This document shows, piece by piece, positions 1-7,529 of a DNA stretch of 13,490 bases. A program made the position numbers and the translations under genes. The notes beneath the pieces were generated by a model. That model was not told the origin of the DNA. It was given only the letters and a program-made list of their open reading frames with translations, and did no database searches. The stretch is from an uncultured Streptococcus sp. (GTDB lineage: Bacteria; Bacillota; Bacilli; Lactobacillales; Streptococcaceae): positions 1-13,490 of the forward strand of contig CAKQBM010000039.1 in NCBI GenBank assembly GCA_934216185.1. The letters run 5' to 3'. Every line of letters begins with the position of its first letter. Position 1 is the first letter of the stretch.

Positions 1-5
1 ATAAG

Positions 6-44
6 AAAACGAGCATCTCCAACTACGGAAATGCTCGTTTTTTT
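6..44 (+). terminator. Rho-independent terminator of a gene to the left
   Basis: An 11-bp arm (6-16, AAAACGAGCAT) pairs with 31-41 (ATGCTCGTTTT). The loop can add TCC/GGA pairs, and seven T residues follow on the plus strand (38-44). The T-tract suggests it ends a plus-strand gene lying left of the window. On the minus strand the same stem is followed by a shorter T run, so it could also stop transcripts running out of the ABC permease gene through the BOX repeat. Confidence 0.8.
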
Positions 45-127
45 GATAGTTAGAAGCGAGTTTTTGCCCAGCCTCTTTTGAATGCAGTAATGCAGTGAAC
101 CGAAACACAAATAGGTAAATTTGGACC

Positions 128-282
128 TTATACTCTTCGAAAATCAAATTCAAACCACGTCAGCATCGCCTTACCGTATATAGGTTACTGACTTCGTCAG
201 TTCTATCTACAACCTCAAAGCAGTGCTTTGAGCAGCCTACGGCTAGCTTCCTAGTTTGCTCTTTGATTTTCATTGAGTATTA
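128..282 (+). repeat. BOX repeat element (boxA-boxB-boxC)
   Basis: This is a BOX-type intergenic repeat of the pneumococcus/mitis group. The boxA part (about 130-180) contains, on the minus strand, a close variant of the well-known BOX-PCR primer site (TACGGTAAGGCGATGCTGACG). One boxB-like unit follows, with two hairpins: ACTGAC/GTCAGT (187-201) and CTCAAAGC/GCTTTGAG (214-232). The boxC part (about 233-282) carries the typical GGCTAGCTTCCTAGTTTGC. The ends are imperfect inverted repeats (TACTCTTCGAAAATC against GATTTTCATTGAGTA). It lies downstream of the ABC permease stop, so minus-strand read-through would place it in the 3' end of that mRNA. I see no gene in the rest of 45-340. Confidence 0.92.
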
Positions 283-340
283 GAACTGGTGATTAACAAT
301 TATGCATAAATGTCTATAGATTCACTCAGAACTGACCATA

Positions 341-2608
341 CTAGTCTACCCCCTTTAGAGCACTAATCATGTCAATCTTTCTCATACGAAGACTAATAAA
401 ATAAGCAGTCCCTAAAGATGTAAACCAAACCAATAACGTAGCAGAAGCAAGGACATACATACTGACATAAGCGGTATACTCAATTCGAATCGTCGAAAAT
501 GTTGCTACATATTCTTTCAAAAACCATATGCCTAAAGGAATTCCTACTAGCCAACCAATAAAGGTAGTTAGTATAGTTTCAAAAAGAGTTACCATCTGTA
601 GATATTGATTAGAAAATCCTAATACTTGTAATGTAGCATAGTCTCTCATTCTCTCTACAAAGTTTAAAGAGCCCAGATTATAGAGAACAATAATAACAAG
701 TAATAAGGCAAAGCCAATAATCATTAGAAATACACTCATCAAACTAGATACAAAATCATAGGCATTTTTTTCTTGGCTCCCTTTTTCAATGACAGATAGA
801 ACACCCTTGTCTTGCTTAATAGTATCTTGGTCCACCTCTGACCCAACTAATAAAGTATGTGGAGTAAAATCTCCCCCTGCTTTTTCAAAGACTCTAGCAT
901 GAAGATAAGCCCCTTGATTGGTTTCACTTGTGACAATCCCTTTTACTTCAAACTTGTAAGTATGACCATCTTGATAGGGAGTCACATTTAAAAAATCTCC
1001 GACTTTAATACCTGCTAAACGGGCAAATGATCTAGTTACATACAAACCATCATCTTTCAAAGAATCAGCACTCTCTGTTTTTGCTTGGATCATATCTCCA
1101 TCATCAAATATAATCAATAAACGGTTGTAGCCATCATCTGGATTAAAATGTGCCTGTGAAATTTGTACACCTTGCCCACCATATCTAGACTTAGAAGATG
1201 TATAATCCGCTACGGTCAGTCGTTTTGAATAAGAAAAATCTTCATTGTATGCCTTATCAACAAGATGATTCATGGACACAGGCATACCAATTCCAGCAAT
1301 CAGTAACATCATACTTCCTGCAACTCCCACGATTCCCATCAAAACTCGAATACGATTAAACGAGGCATCACGAATTGCCCATCTAGAAGGATAAGAAATT
1401 CGTTGCCAGATAGAGGAAAATCTTTCCACAAAAACAGATTTAGCAACTTTTTCTTTACCTCTTAAAAATATTGCTGGTAAGCCTCTAGCTGACTCTCTAG
1501 AAGCTAAATAGGCAGCTAAAACACAAATAATAATGACCACAATACCAATGACTATTGATGAAGATGAATAAGAGATTTGCCAATTTGGAAGTGTAAACAT
1601 TGACTTTTGAGTTTCTAGTACAAACCATGACATCAAGGGAGAAATAGCAAAGCCTGCTAAACTTCCTAATAAACTTACTACTAAGCCAAATAAAATATAG
1701 TGTAAACTGATAGCCTGATTTGAAAAGCCTAAAGCCTTTAATACAGCAATCTCTTTTGTTTGGCCATCAATTAAACGCTGAATGGTTGTAAACATAGCCA
1801 AAATAGCTAACAAAATAAAGATAAAAGAAAATAAGTAAGATAAGTTTCTAATTTGCCCAACTCGATCGGTAGCTTCTGATATTTCAGTTAAACTTTTTTG
1901 ATCTTGATAAGAAACTAAATCGCCCCCAAAAATAGACTCTAAATCTCCTCGCAAATCTACCTTAGAACCATAAATTTCTAAGGCATTATCTGACGATAAA
2001 CCCAGAATTCCTTTTGCAATTTCATTATCTGCAATATAACCATAGGCATCATTGTCAGGATTTGGAGCGATATATTCCATGCTACCTGTGAAATAAATCT
2101 TATCTGTGGCCTGAACAAATCCTACAATTTCTAAATCTATCTGTTTCCCCCTTGATGAAATAGAAATTGAATCTCCAATCTGTAAATGATTCTTCTTCGC
2201 ATAATTCCCATCAATCCAAATCGAATCTTGTTTTCCTTCAGAAAAAGGACTTCCTTCTGTTACTGTAACCAGTTGATTATCTGTAATCGTTTCAAGATTG
2301 ATTCGTCCGTCAGTCTTGTCTAAACGAACAATATTAGCAAAGCCTTTCTTTTTACTGATAACTTTTTCAACAGAAGATAATTGTTCAACCTGCTTGATTT
2401 TTGATTCATCAATTTGTCTCGCTTGAACCCAAACAACAGGAAGTTCAGATTGTTTCAAATAACTCTCTAGACTCTTTTCAAGTCCATGCCAAGCTCCTTG
2501 TAGCCCTACAAAGATTAATACACTTAATAGAGACATCAGAAAAACAGAGAAAAATTGTTGCCAATTTTGCCGAAGATCTCTTAATAATTTTATATGAAGA
2601 TACCTCAT
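341..2608 (-). CDS. ABC transporter permease, FtsX/MacB type, two FtsX domains
   Basis: Membrane subunit of an ABC exporter, 755 residues. It has an N-terminal membrane segment (about 19-37) and a large extracytoplasmic MacB-PCD-like domain (about 40-255). Three membrane spans form the first FtsX domain (about 257-375). A further span (about 420-440), a second extracytoplasmic domain (about 445-625) and a second three-span FtsX domain (about 630-745) follow. This two-FtsX layout is known from Gram-positive efflux, lipoprotein and peptide-resistance ABC systems. Its ATG overlaps the stop of the ATPase gene by four bases (ATGA at 2605-2608), which implies translational coupling and a dedicated partner. 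As last gene of the AvrD-like operon it is the natural candidate to export that operon's product. The substrate is inferred from context only. No convincing terminator sits directly behind its stop. Confidence 0.92.
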   Translation of the reverse strand: MRYLHIKLLRDLRQNWQQFFSVFLMSLLSVLIFVGLQGAWHGLEKSLESYLKQSELPVVWVQARQIDESKIKQVEQLSSVEKVISKKKGFANIVRLDKTDGRINLETITDNQLVTVTEGSPFSEGKQDSIWIDGNYAKKNHLQIGDSISISSRGKQIDLEIVGFVQATDKIYFTGSMEYIAPNPDNDAYGYIADNEIAKGILGLSSDNALEIYGSKVDLRGDLESIFGGDLVSYQDQKSLTEISEATDRVGQIRNLSYLFSFIFILLAILAMFTTIQRLIDGQTKEIAVLKALGFSNQAISLHYILFGLVVSLLGSLAGFAISPLMSWFVLETQKSMFTLPNWQISYSSSSIVIGIVVIIICVLAAYLASRESARGLPAIFLRGKEKVAKSVFVERFSSIWQRISYPSRWAIRDASFNRIRVLMGIVGVAGSMMLLIAGIGMPVSMNHLVDKAYNEDFSYSKRLTVADYTSSKSRYGGQGVQISQAHFNPDDGYNRLLIIFDDGDMIQAKTESADSLKDDGLYVTRSFARLAGIKVGDFLNVTPYQDGHTYKFEVKGIVTSETNQGAYLHARVFEKAGGDFTPHTLLVGSEVDQDTIKQDKGVLSVIEKGSQEKNAYDFVSSLMSVFLMIIGFALLLVIIVLYNLGSLNFVERMRDYATLQVLGFSNQYLQMVTLFETILTTFIGWLVGIPLGIWFLKEYVATFSTIRIEYTAYVSMYVLASATLLVWFTSLGTAYFISLRMRKIDMISALKGVD

Positions 2609-3282
2609 CCCAGCACCTCTTCATTATTCTCTATTTTTTCAATACTTCCATCTTTCAAATATATAACTCGATCTGCAAATTTAGCAAACTCTCTATTATG
2701 TGTAACCATTACAACTGCAGCATTCCCATTTCTAGAAACTTCCTTCAATAAAGTTAAAATACTATCACCTGTCTTTGAATCTAACGCTCCTGTAGGTTCA
2801 TCACACAATAATAGACTAGGCTCTTTAGCCAATGCCCTTGCAATTGATACACGTTGCATTTCACCTCCAGAAAGTTGATTAGGAAAATTATTTTTTCTAT
2901 GAAGTAAACCAACTTGATCTAAATACATATCAATTTCTTTATTGTTTTTCACTAAATTTGCTGCAATACCTATATTCTCCTTGGCTGTTAAACTTGGAAC
3001 TAAATTATAAAATTGAAAAACAAAACCAATTTTATCTTTTCGATAAGCAGATAATTCCTTGTCCGTAAACTTTGTTACTAGTTCCTCATCAAATACAAAG
3101 GTTCCCGATGTCGCACGATCCATCCCACCAAGTAAATTTAGTAACGTACTTTTCCCTGAACCTGATGGACCTAAAATAACTGTAAATTTCCCTTTCTCAA
3201 TAGAAAAACTAACTTGATCTAAAGCACGAACTTCTTGCTCTCCTACCTTATAAATCTTACTAATATTTTGAAACTGAATCAT
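2605..3282 (-). CDS. ABC transporter ATP-binding protein, MacB/LolD-like
   Basis: Cytoplasmic ATPase of 225 residues, normal for the LolD/MacB/FtsE group. Every nucleotide-binding motif is present: Walker A GPSGSGKS at 38-45, Q-loop Gln90, signature LSGGE at 137-141, Walker B LLLCDE at 157-162 with catalytic Glu162, D-loop GALD at 165-168 and switch His195. The start is supported by AGGAG (3290-3294) five bases upstream. That ribosome binding site overlaps the stop of the NTPase gene before it. The stop overlaps the permease start in ATGA. It should pair with that permease as a homodimer to drive efflux. Assignment to the ABC family is certain; the cargo is unknown. Confidence 0.96.
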   Translation of the reverse strand: MIQFQNISKIYKVGEQEVRALDQVSFSIEKGKFTVILGPSGSGKSTLLNLLGGMDRATSGTFVFDEELVTKFTDKELSAYRKDKIGFVFQFYNLVPSLTAKENIGIAANLVKNNKEIDMYLDQVGLLHRKNNFPNQLSGGEMQRVSIARALAKEPSLLLCDEPTGALDSKTGDSILTLLKEVSRNGNAAVVMVTHNREFAKFADRVIYLKDGSIEKIENNEEVLG

Positions 3283-3290
3283 ACATACTC

Positions 3291-4067
3291 CTAATATCTT
3301 GTCATAAATTTTATTTTTTCCTTTAATGTAGGCTCTTCATACTGTTCTATGATACGTTTAGATACTGCTTCCCTGTTTTCTCGTATAACCTTTTCGGCTA
3401 AGGAAATAGCCTCATCTACTGGAACAACTATTGGCAACTCATAATGTTGAATGATCTGATTTAACCGTTCTTTCTGACTACCTTTGACACAATAAGGTGT
3501 CAGACCCAAATTCCTATAAGCTTCATATAATTCCTCATCTGATAAATTTCGATACTCTTCAGATACTGGTCTATGCCCATCTGGATCCATTGCAAACTCT
3601 ACTGGTAAATGAACAACATCTGTATACCACAATTTCGCATGATTCTTAGAGACAACCCCATAGGCAGTCAAATATTTTTTGAAAAATCGTCGACCTGGAA
3701 TACCTAAAATAGATTTCATCAATCGATGAATAAATGCTGATCCTGGGTTAATTCCTACCCTCATTCGAACAGTCCCGTAAATCCATTCATTCAATACTGA
3801 ACCATCTGATAGAAAACTTCCATGTTCCTTGTATAAAATTCCTTCTGTACGAATTCTCTCCTCAAAACGCTTTAGCCCTAGTGCCATTAATTCAGTTGAT
3901 GACATATCCTGAAATCTTCTGCCAGGATATAAATCTGTCAAAATTTCCCTCGCAGATAAAGCGTCAATTAAGGGAAGTCCCGTTGCAATCGAAAGAGCTG
4001 TAGCAGTTGTTGTCTTACCTGTAGAATAAGTTCCTGATATGACTAACCTTAATTCTCTATTTCCCAT
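3291..4067 (-). CDS. P-loop NTPase, AAA_28 / NadR-kinase-like
   Basis: Probable soluble ATP- or GTP-binding protein of about 258 residues. The N-terminus holds a classical P-loop, SGTYSTGKTT, with Lys at residue 18 from the ATG. It resembles the small AAA_28 domain group that includes the ribosylnicotinamide-kinase half of NadR, and the nadR product at 11262-12320 carries a comparable GSASNGKTT loop. No membrane segment is evident. Two starts are possible: GTG at 4070 or the next codon, ATG at 4067. GGAGG in the 3' end of the AvrD-like gene lies 6 bases before the GTG and 9 before the ATG; I prefer the ATG, which overlaps the upstream stop as TGATG. A small-molecule kinase acting on the AvrD-like product or precursor is possible. 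A regulatory or self-protection NTPase is an alternative. Confidence 0.72.
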   Translation of the reverse strand: MGNRELRLVISGTYSTGKTTTATALSIATGLPLIDALSAREILTDLYPGRRFQDMSSTELMALGLKRFEERIRTEGILYKEHGSFLSDGSVLNEWIYGTVRMRVGINPGSAFIHRLMKSILGIPGRRFFKKYLTAYGVVSKNHAKLWYTDVVHLPVEFAMDPDGHRPVSEEYRNLSDEELYEAYRNLGLTPYCVKGSQKERLNQIIQHYELPIVVPVDEAISLAEKVIRENREAVSKRIIEQYEEPTLKEKIKFMTRY

Positions 4068-4960
4068 CACTGTCCCCCTCCATCAGGTAATTTTTGAGCT
4101 ATTTTACTTTTAAAAACTACCTTATGATCTATATCATATCCGGACATTTCGTAGACTTTCCAATGCTCTTCTCTAATTTTTAATAATCTATTTTTTGAAA
4201 CACTACCACTAAGCTCTACTACTCCGTTCAAAATTGGTGAATTCAAGTCTGCACTCACTTGCTTCATCCACATGGTATTGCTCTCTTCTCGAGATATCTC
4301 TTCTATATGGTAGGCTAACATCTCTGCCATTTGAGAAAAAATAATCAGAAGTTCTAACAAACTATAATAATTCTTTTCTAGACTACCTACACCACTATAT
4401 TCAATATCTTTGATCAATACTTGCTCTGCTTTACAAGATATACTACTATCTGAAAACTCAACATCGTATATATCATGTTGTCTATCTCTTAAATGCGTTG
4501 ATAAAAAATCTCTACCTTGTTCTCCTATAGCAGCTACATTTTCCATACAGTCTAATAATTGATATCCTAAACAAACTTTCATATCCATTACCAAGCAATC
4601 AAATTCAATCACTTGGTTCGTCATTTTGAAATTTTGTAATTCTAATTTTAAATTTACCAATTCTTCTATAGCTTTTATTCCTGACTTTATCTCAAAACGG
4701 CTTAACCTATACTGATTTAAGCTCACTCCCATTCTTTTCAGTATTTCACTTCCAAATAAATGAGCTAATACTATTCCATCTAATGTACTCAGGTGCTGCT
4801 GTATGATTTCAGATTGTCTACTAGACCACAAACCTTCTTGATGAAGAGACCCAACCCCTTCTAAAATATTTTTCAACTTAACTTCATAAGTCGTCCTCTT
4901 ATGCCCTCTACCAAAATAACGATTTTTATTGTCTCCAAGTAAGTAGTCTACTGTTAGCAT
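4067..4960 (-). CDS. AvrD-family protein (putative small-molecule biosynthesis)
   Basis: Soluble protein of 297 residues that resembles the AvrD family. Pseudomonas AvrD directs synthesis of syringolides, acyl-glycoside elicitors. The resemblance I see is the N-terminal pattern VDYLLG, then YFGRGHKR (15-22), a Trp-Ser pair at 45-46 and HLSTLDGIVLAHL (56-68). In family members as I remember them, the equivalents are LG-x-RFFG-x-G-Y-K and HLSTIDALVL. There is no signal peptide or membrane span. The start is ATG at 4960: GGAG (4967-4970) lies six bases upstream, whereas a TTG four codons further up has no ribosome binding site. It is the first gene of a four-gene operon and overlaps the NTPase gene. 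Its likely role is making a lipid-like or sugar-derived metabolite. The family call comes from remembered motifs, so another hypothetical family is not excluded. Confidence 0.62.
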   Translation of the reverse strand: MLTVDYLLGDNKNRYFGRGHKRTTYEVKLKNILEGVGSLHQEGLWSSRQSEIIQQHLSTLDGIVLAHLFGSEILKRMGVSLNQYRLSRFEIKSGIKAIEELVNLKLELQNFKMTNQVIEFDCLVMDMKVCLGYQLLDCMENVAAIGEQGRDFLSTHLRDRQHDIYDVEFSDSSISCKAEQVLIKDIEYSGVGSLEKNYYSLLELLIIFSQMAEMLAYHIEEISREESNTMWMKQVSADLNSPILNGVVELSGSVSKNRLLKIREEHWKVYEMSGYDIDHKVVFKSKIAQKLPDGGGQ

Positions 4961-4989
4961 GTCCTTCTCCAATCTTTTAAACTGACTCT

Positions 4990-5030
4990 ATCTTAAACAA
5001 AAAAAGACAAGAAAGAATCCGTAATTTACG
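4990..5030 (-). promoter_or_regulatory. Candidate activator-dependent promoter of the AvrD-like operon
   Basis: A weak -10 (TAAGAT, plus-strand 4990-4995) lies about 30 bases before the AvrD-like ATG and has no recognisable -35 at normal spacing. An 11-base dyad CGTAATTTACG (5020-5030) is centred roughly 42 bases upstream of the predicted start point. That is where an activator of class II type binds. The response regulator encoded next door is the obvious candidate. The dyad lies in the loop of the preceding terminator. This is inference from spacing only. Confidence 0.35.
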
Positions 5031-5049
5031 AAAACCTTCTTGCCTTTTT
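5001..5049 (-). terminator. Terminator of the kinase/regulator operon
   Basis: On the minus strand a 15-base arm (5035-5049, starting AAAAAGGCAAGAAGG) pairs completely with 5001-5015, allowing two G-U pairs, and seven U residues follow. It lies directly behind the response-regulator stop. It separates the regulatory operon from the AvrD-like operon, so the latter probably has its own promoter. Confidence 0.88.
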
Positions 5050-5057
5050 AGGATAAA

Positions 5058-5663
5058 TTATAAAGATACTAGATTTAATCGAATAGCCTCACGTACAGCT
5101 CCAACTCTACTCGTAACTCCCAACTTTGAACAAATATTTGAAACATGGGTATCCACTGTTCTCCTGCTGACAAATAAACTATTTGCTATCTTTTCATTAG
5201 AATATTCTTTTACAATAAGTTCCAATACACTTAACTCCGTATCTGTCAATAGATTATTTTCTTGCTTTTCTAACAAACCATCTGGAATAACGTGATTTCC
5301 CTTATAAACAGCATAAATTGCACTTTTAACATCCAAATAAGAACTTTCTTTGGGTAAAAAAGCTTGAATCCCAAAATCCATCGCTCTCTTATGTAACAAA
5401 GTGTCATAAAATCCTGATAAAAGAACTATCTTGGGAACTGTATGCAGAAATCTATTTATTTGACTAATAACATCAAATGCCGTTACTCCTTTCAACATAA
5501 AATCCATAACTAGCACATCTACCTTTTCATTCTTAAGACAGAGAAGTAAATCTGCTACTTCTGTATAGGACCCAACAATTTTAAAATCATCTTCCTTTAA
5601 AAAATAGTTCTCCAATCCTTGTAATACTAAACTGTGATCATCAATCAAAACCAAACGAATCAT
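5058..5663 (-). CDS. Response regulator, NarL/LuxR family (ComA-like)
   Basis: DNA-binding response regulator of 201 residues, full length for the NarL/FixJ family. The receiver domain (about 1-118) has the acidic pair Asp8-Asp9, the phosphoacceptor Asp54 in LVMDFML, switch residue Ser83 and Lys105. A short linker leads to a LuxR-type helix-turn-helix (about 137-198, with LTDTELSVLELI, then NEKIANSLFVSRRTVDTHV). Its ATG lies inside the 3' end of the kinase gene (23-base overlap), so the pair is co-translated and cognate. The domain order matches ComA and the LiaR/DesR regulators. Its target promoter is probably that of the AvrD-like operon just downstream, and perhaps its own. I cannot match it to a named pneumococcal two-component system. 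Confidence 0.95.
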   Translation of the reverse strand: MIRLVLIDDHSLVLQGLENYFLKEDDFKIVGSYTEVADLLLCLKNEKVDVLVMDFMLKGVTAFDVISQINRFLHTVPKIVLLSGFYDTLLHKRAMDFGIQAFLPKESSYLDVKSAIYAVYKGNHVIPDGLLEKQENNLLTDTELSVLELIVKEYSNEKIANSLFVSRRTVDTHVSNICSKLGVTSRVGAVREAIRLNLVSL

Positions 5664-7401
5664 TTTTCTTCCCTTCTATAGGTATTCGTATCTTCACACT
5701 TGTAGGTTCTATATTTATCTGAACAGTTCCCCCTAATAAATGAACCTTCTCTACAATTCTATTTAAACCAAAATGATGTTCATTAGACTGATAGTTTCCC
5801 TTAAAAATACCATCATCTATAACTTCAATTGATAAAATCTTTTCTTTTGTAGATAAATCTACAGTAATTTCTCTAGCATTCCCATGAAGAATACTATTAT
5901 TTACTAGTTCTTTAACTGTCCTTAATACAAACGTGCCCACTTTATCATTAACTTTTTCTTCATCTATTGAAAAAGTTGTCATAATCGAAACAGTTTCCAT
6001 CTTCATGAATTGGTTTAATATGCTAGTAATAGATTCTTTCAGTCCTAATTCATGCACCATTAAAGGATAGATATTAGAACATAAATCTCTTAATTCAAAG
6101 ACAATATCATCCAACATCTCTAATAAAGCTACCCTATTAATTTGTTCACTAATTTCTAACTGCTTTTTATAATAAATAACCTTCTGAATTGTAGTATCAT
6201 GTATAAACGTTGCAATTTCTTCCCTCTCCAATTCAGTAGCTACAAAAGTATGAAAACTACTAAAGATTCCCTCCATTTTATGGCTAATCAACATCATTTT
6301 CCTTATTTCAGGTAACAAAGCTAGCGAAAAAAGAAAAGTGTAAAGAACGAAAAAAATTGGAGAAAATTCCCTTAATAACAGACTAAAAAGGATAATTAGA
6401 CTAGTGAAAAAAACGGCAAATATCAAGTTATATATGAATGGATTCCACTTCCAAGTAACATATATCAGTCGCTCTAGTATCAAGTTATTTACAATTGAGA
6501 ACAAAATAAGCAACAATAGAGGAATACTATAAATAAACGAAACTTCCTTACCAATCGGAAAAATATATCCAAAAAATAAAGGAAATAAGGCCAGAACTGC
6601 TAAAAATAAGGTATGAATTGGCAACATTTCTCTCCTCTGAGAGTAATTTATAAGCATCTTTAACAGTAGGATAACTAAAAAGAAAAATACTAAATAAAAT
6701 ACCCCCCTAGAAAAAAAGATGGTCAAAAAATCAATGGGATGCATAAGATTATAGACATACAAAAGTTGAGTGATGAGTGAATAGCCCAGTATAATACGAG
6801 AAAAGTTAGAAATGGTTGAACCTTTTATCTTTAAGACTAACACTCTAATGAAGATATCCATGAATAATGGAAATAAAGTCAAGTATGAAATGAATAGACT
6901 ACGACCAAATACATCTCCTATACTTGATGGAATAATCGATAATAACATCAGACTAGTATAAATAATAAAATAAAAATATCGTTTCCCAGTTTTTCCTCTA
7001 CTTCTACCTTTTATGTATAAGCGAAATAACAGTAGAATCAGAAAAGCAATGATTGATAAAACAAGAAAGATAATTTGGCTTGATTTCCCAGATTCTATTA
7101 TTAAAGTCTTTGAAATTCCTCTATCTAACACTGTCACAGAATGAAGCGGTTCAACAATTAAAAATCGAGATAATAAGAAATTACTATCCGGATTCTGACC
7201 GTCTATTTGTATAATAGATGACCCTACTATCTCTTGATGATTTGCAAAACTTCCCAGATTATGGACTTGTCTAACTATCCACTCATTATCATATTTATCT
7301 GCGGTGATTCCACTATACGTTCGGTTAAATATTGAAAACGAAAAATAAAGAAAGACAATAAATAACAAAATCAAAGAAAATCGAAACATTTTTGACTTCA
7401 T
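5641..7401 (-). CDS. Sensor histidine kinase, ComP-like, multiple membrane spans
   Basis: Membrane sensor kinase of about 586 residues. It has a first span (about 6-25) and an extracytoplasmic segment of some 80 residues with a PDZ-like look (IVGSSIIQIDGQ). About eight more hydrophobic spans follow, to roughly residue 365. The cytoplasmic part has a HisKA_3-type H-box (EREEIATFIHD, His about 401) and an HATPase with N-box RTVKELVNNS, a DDG motif and FGLNRI. This layout is that of ComP, the Bacillus quorum sensor. I chose ATG 7401: GGAG sits 11 bases upstream, and the predicted transcript starts near 7434. An upstream in-frame GTG at 7425 has no ribosome binding site and would leave almost no leader. 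It overlaps the regulator gene. The ligand is unknown, and no peptide-pheromone gene is adjacent. Confidence 0.93.
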   Translation of the reverse strand: MKSKMFRFSLILLFIVFLYFSFSIFNRTYSGITADKYDNEWIVRQVHNLGSFANHQEIVGSSIIQIDGQNPDSNFLLSRFLIVEPLHSVTVLDRGISKTLIIESGKSSQIIFLVLSIIAFLILLLFRLYIKGRSRGKTGKRYFYFIIYTSLMLLSIIPSSIGDVFGRSLFISYLTLFPLFMDIFIRVLVLKIKGSTISNFSRIILGYSLITQLLYVYNLMHPIDFLTIFFSRGVFYLVFFFLVILLLKMLINYSQRREMLPIHTLFLAVLALFPLFFGYIFPIGKEVSFIYSIPLLLLILFSIVNNLILERLIYVTWKWNPFIYNLIFAVFFTSLIILFSLLLREFSPIFFVLYTFLFSLALLPEIRKMMLISHKMEGIFSSFHTFVATELEREEIATFIHDTTIQKVIYYKKQLEISEQINRVALLEMLDDIVFELRDLCSNIYPLMVHELGLKESITSILNQFMKMETVSIMTTFSIDEEKVNDKVGTFVLRTVKELVNNSILHGNAREITVDLSTKEKILSIEVIDDGIFKGNYQSNEHHFGLNRIVEKVHLLGGTVQINIEPTSVKIRIPIEGKKNDSFGFD

Positions 7402-7440
7402 TGTTTGTAGCACTCCATATTTCACTTGATATTGATGTTT

Positions 7441-7449
7441 ATTCTACCA
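7441..7449 (-). promoter_or_regulatory. Extended -10 promoter of the kinase/regulator operon
   Basis: The minus strand reads TGGTAGAAT: an extended TG motif followed by a five-of-six match to TATAAT. There is no good -35 at 16-18 bases. The predicted start point near 7434 gives a leader of about 33 bases to the ATG at 7401. Confidence 0.5.
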
Positions 7450-7529
7450 TTTTTTCATTCAATAAGACAGGTTTTATAGTTAAATTTATTCTTTTTTCTT
7501 TCGATATATAACTGATACAATCTTCTACC

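Noticed and set aside
4972-4972. TTG start for the AvrD-like gene
   Set aside because: The ATG four codons later has GGAG at ideal spacing, and the TTG would sit within that ribosome binding site.
5683-5690. Minus-strand TACGAATA, matching the competence ComX (cin) box
   Set aside because: It lies inside the kinase coding sequence about 20 bases before the regulator start, with no suitable spacing or context; most likely codon coincidence.
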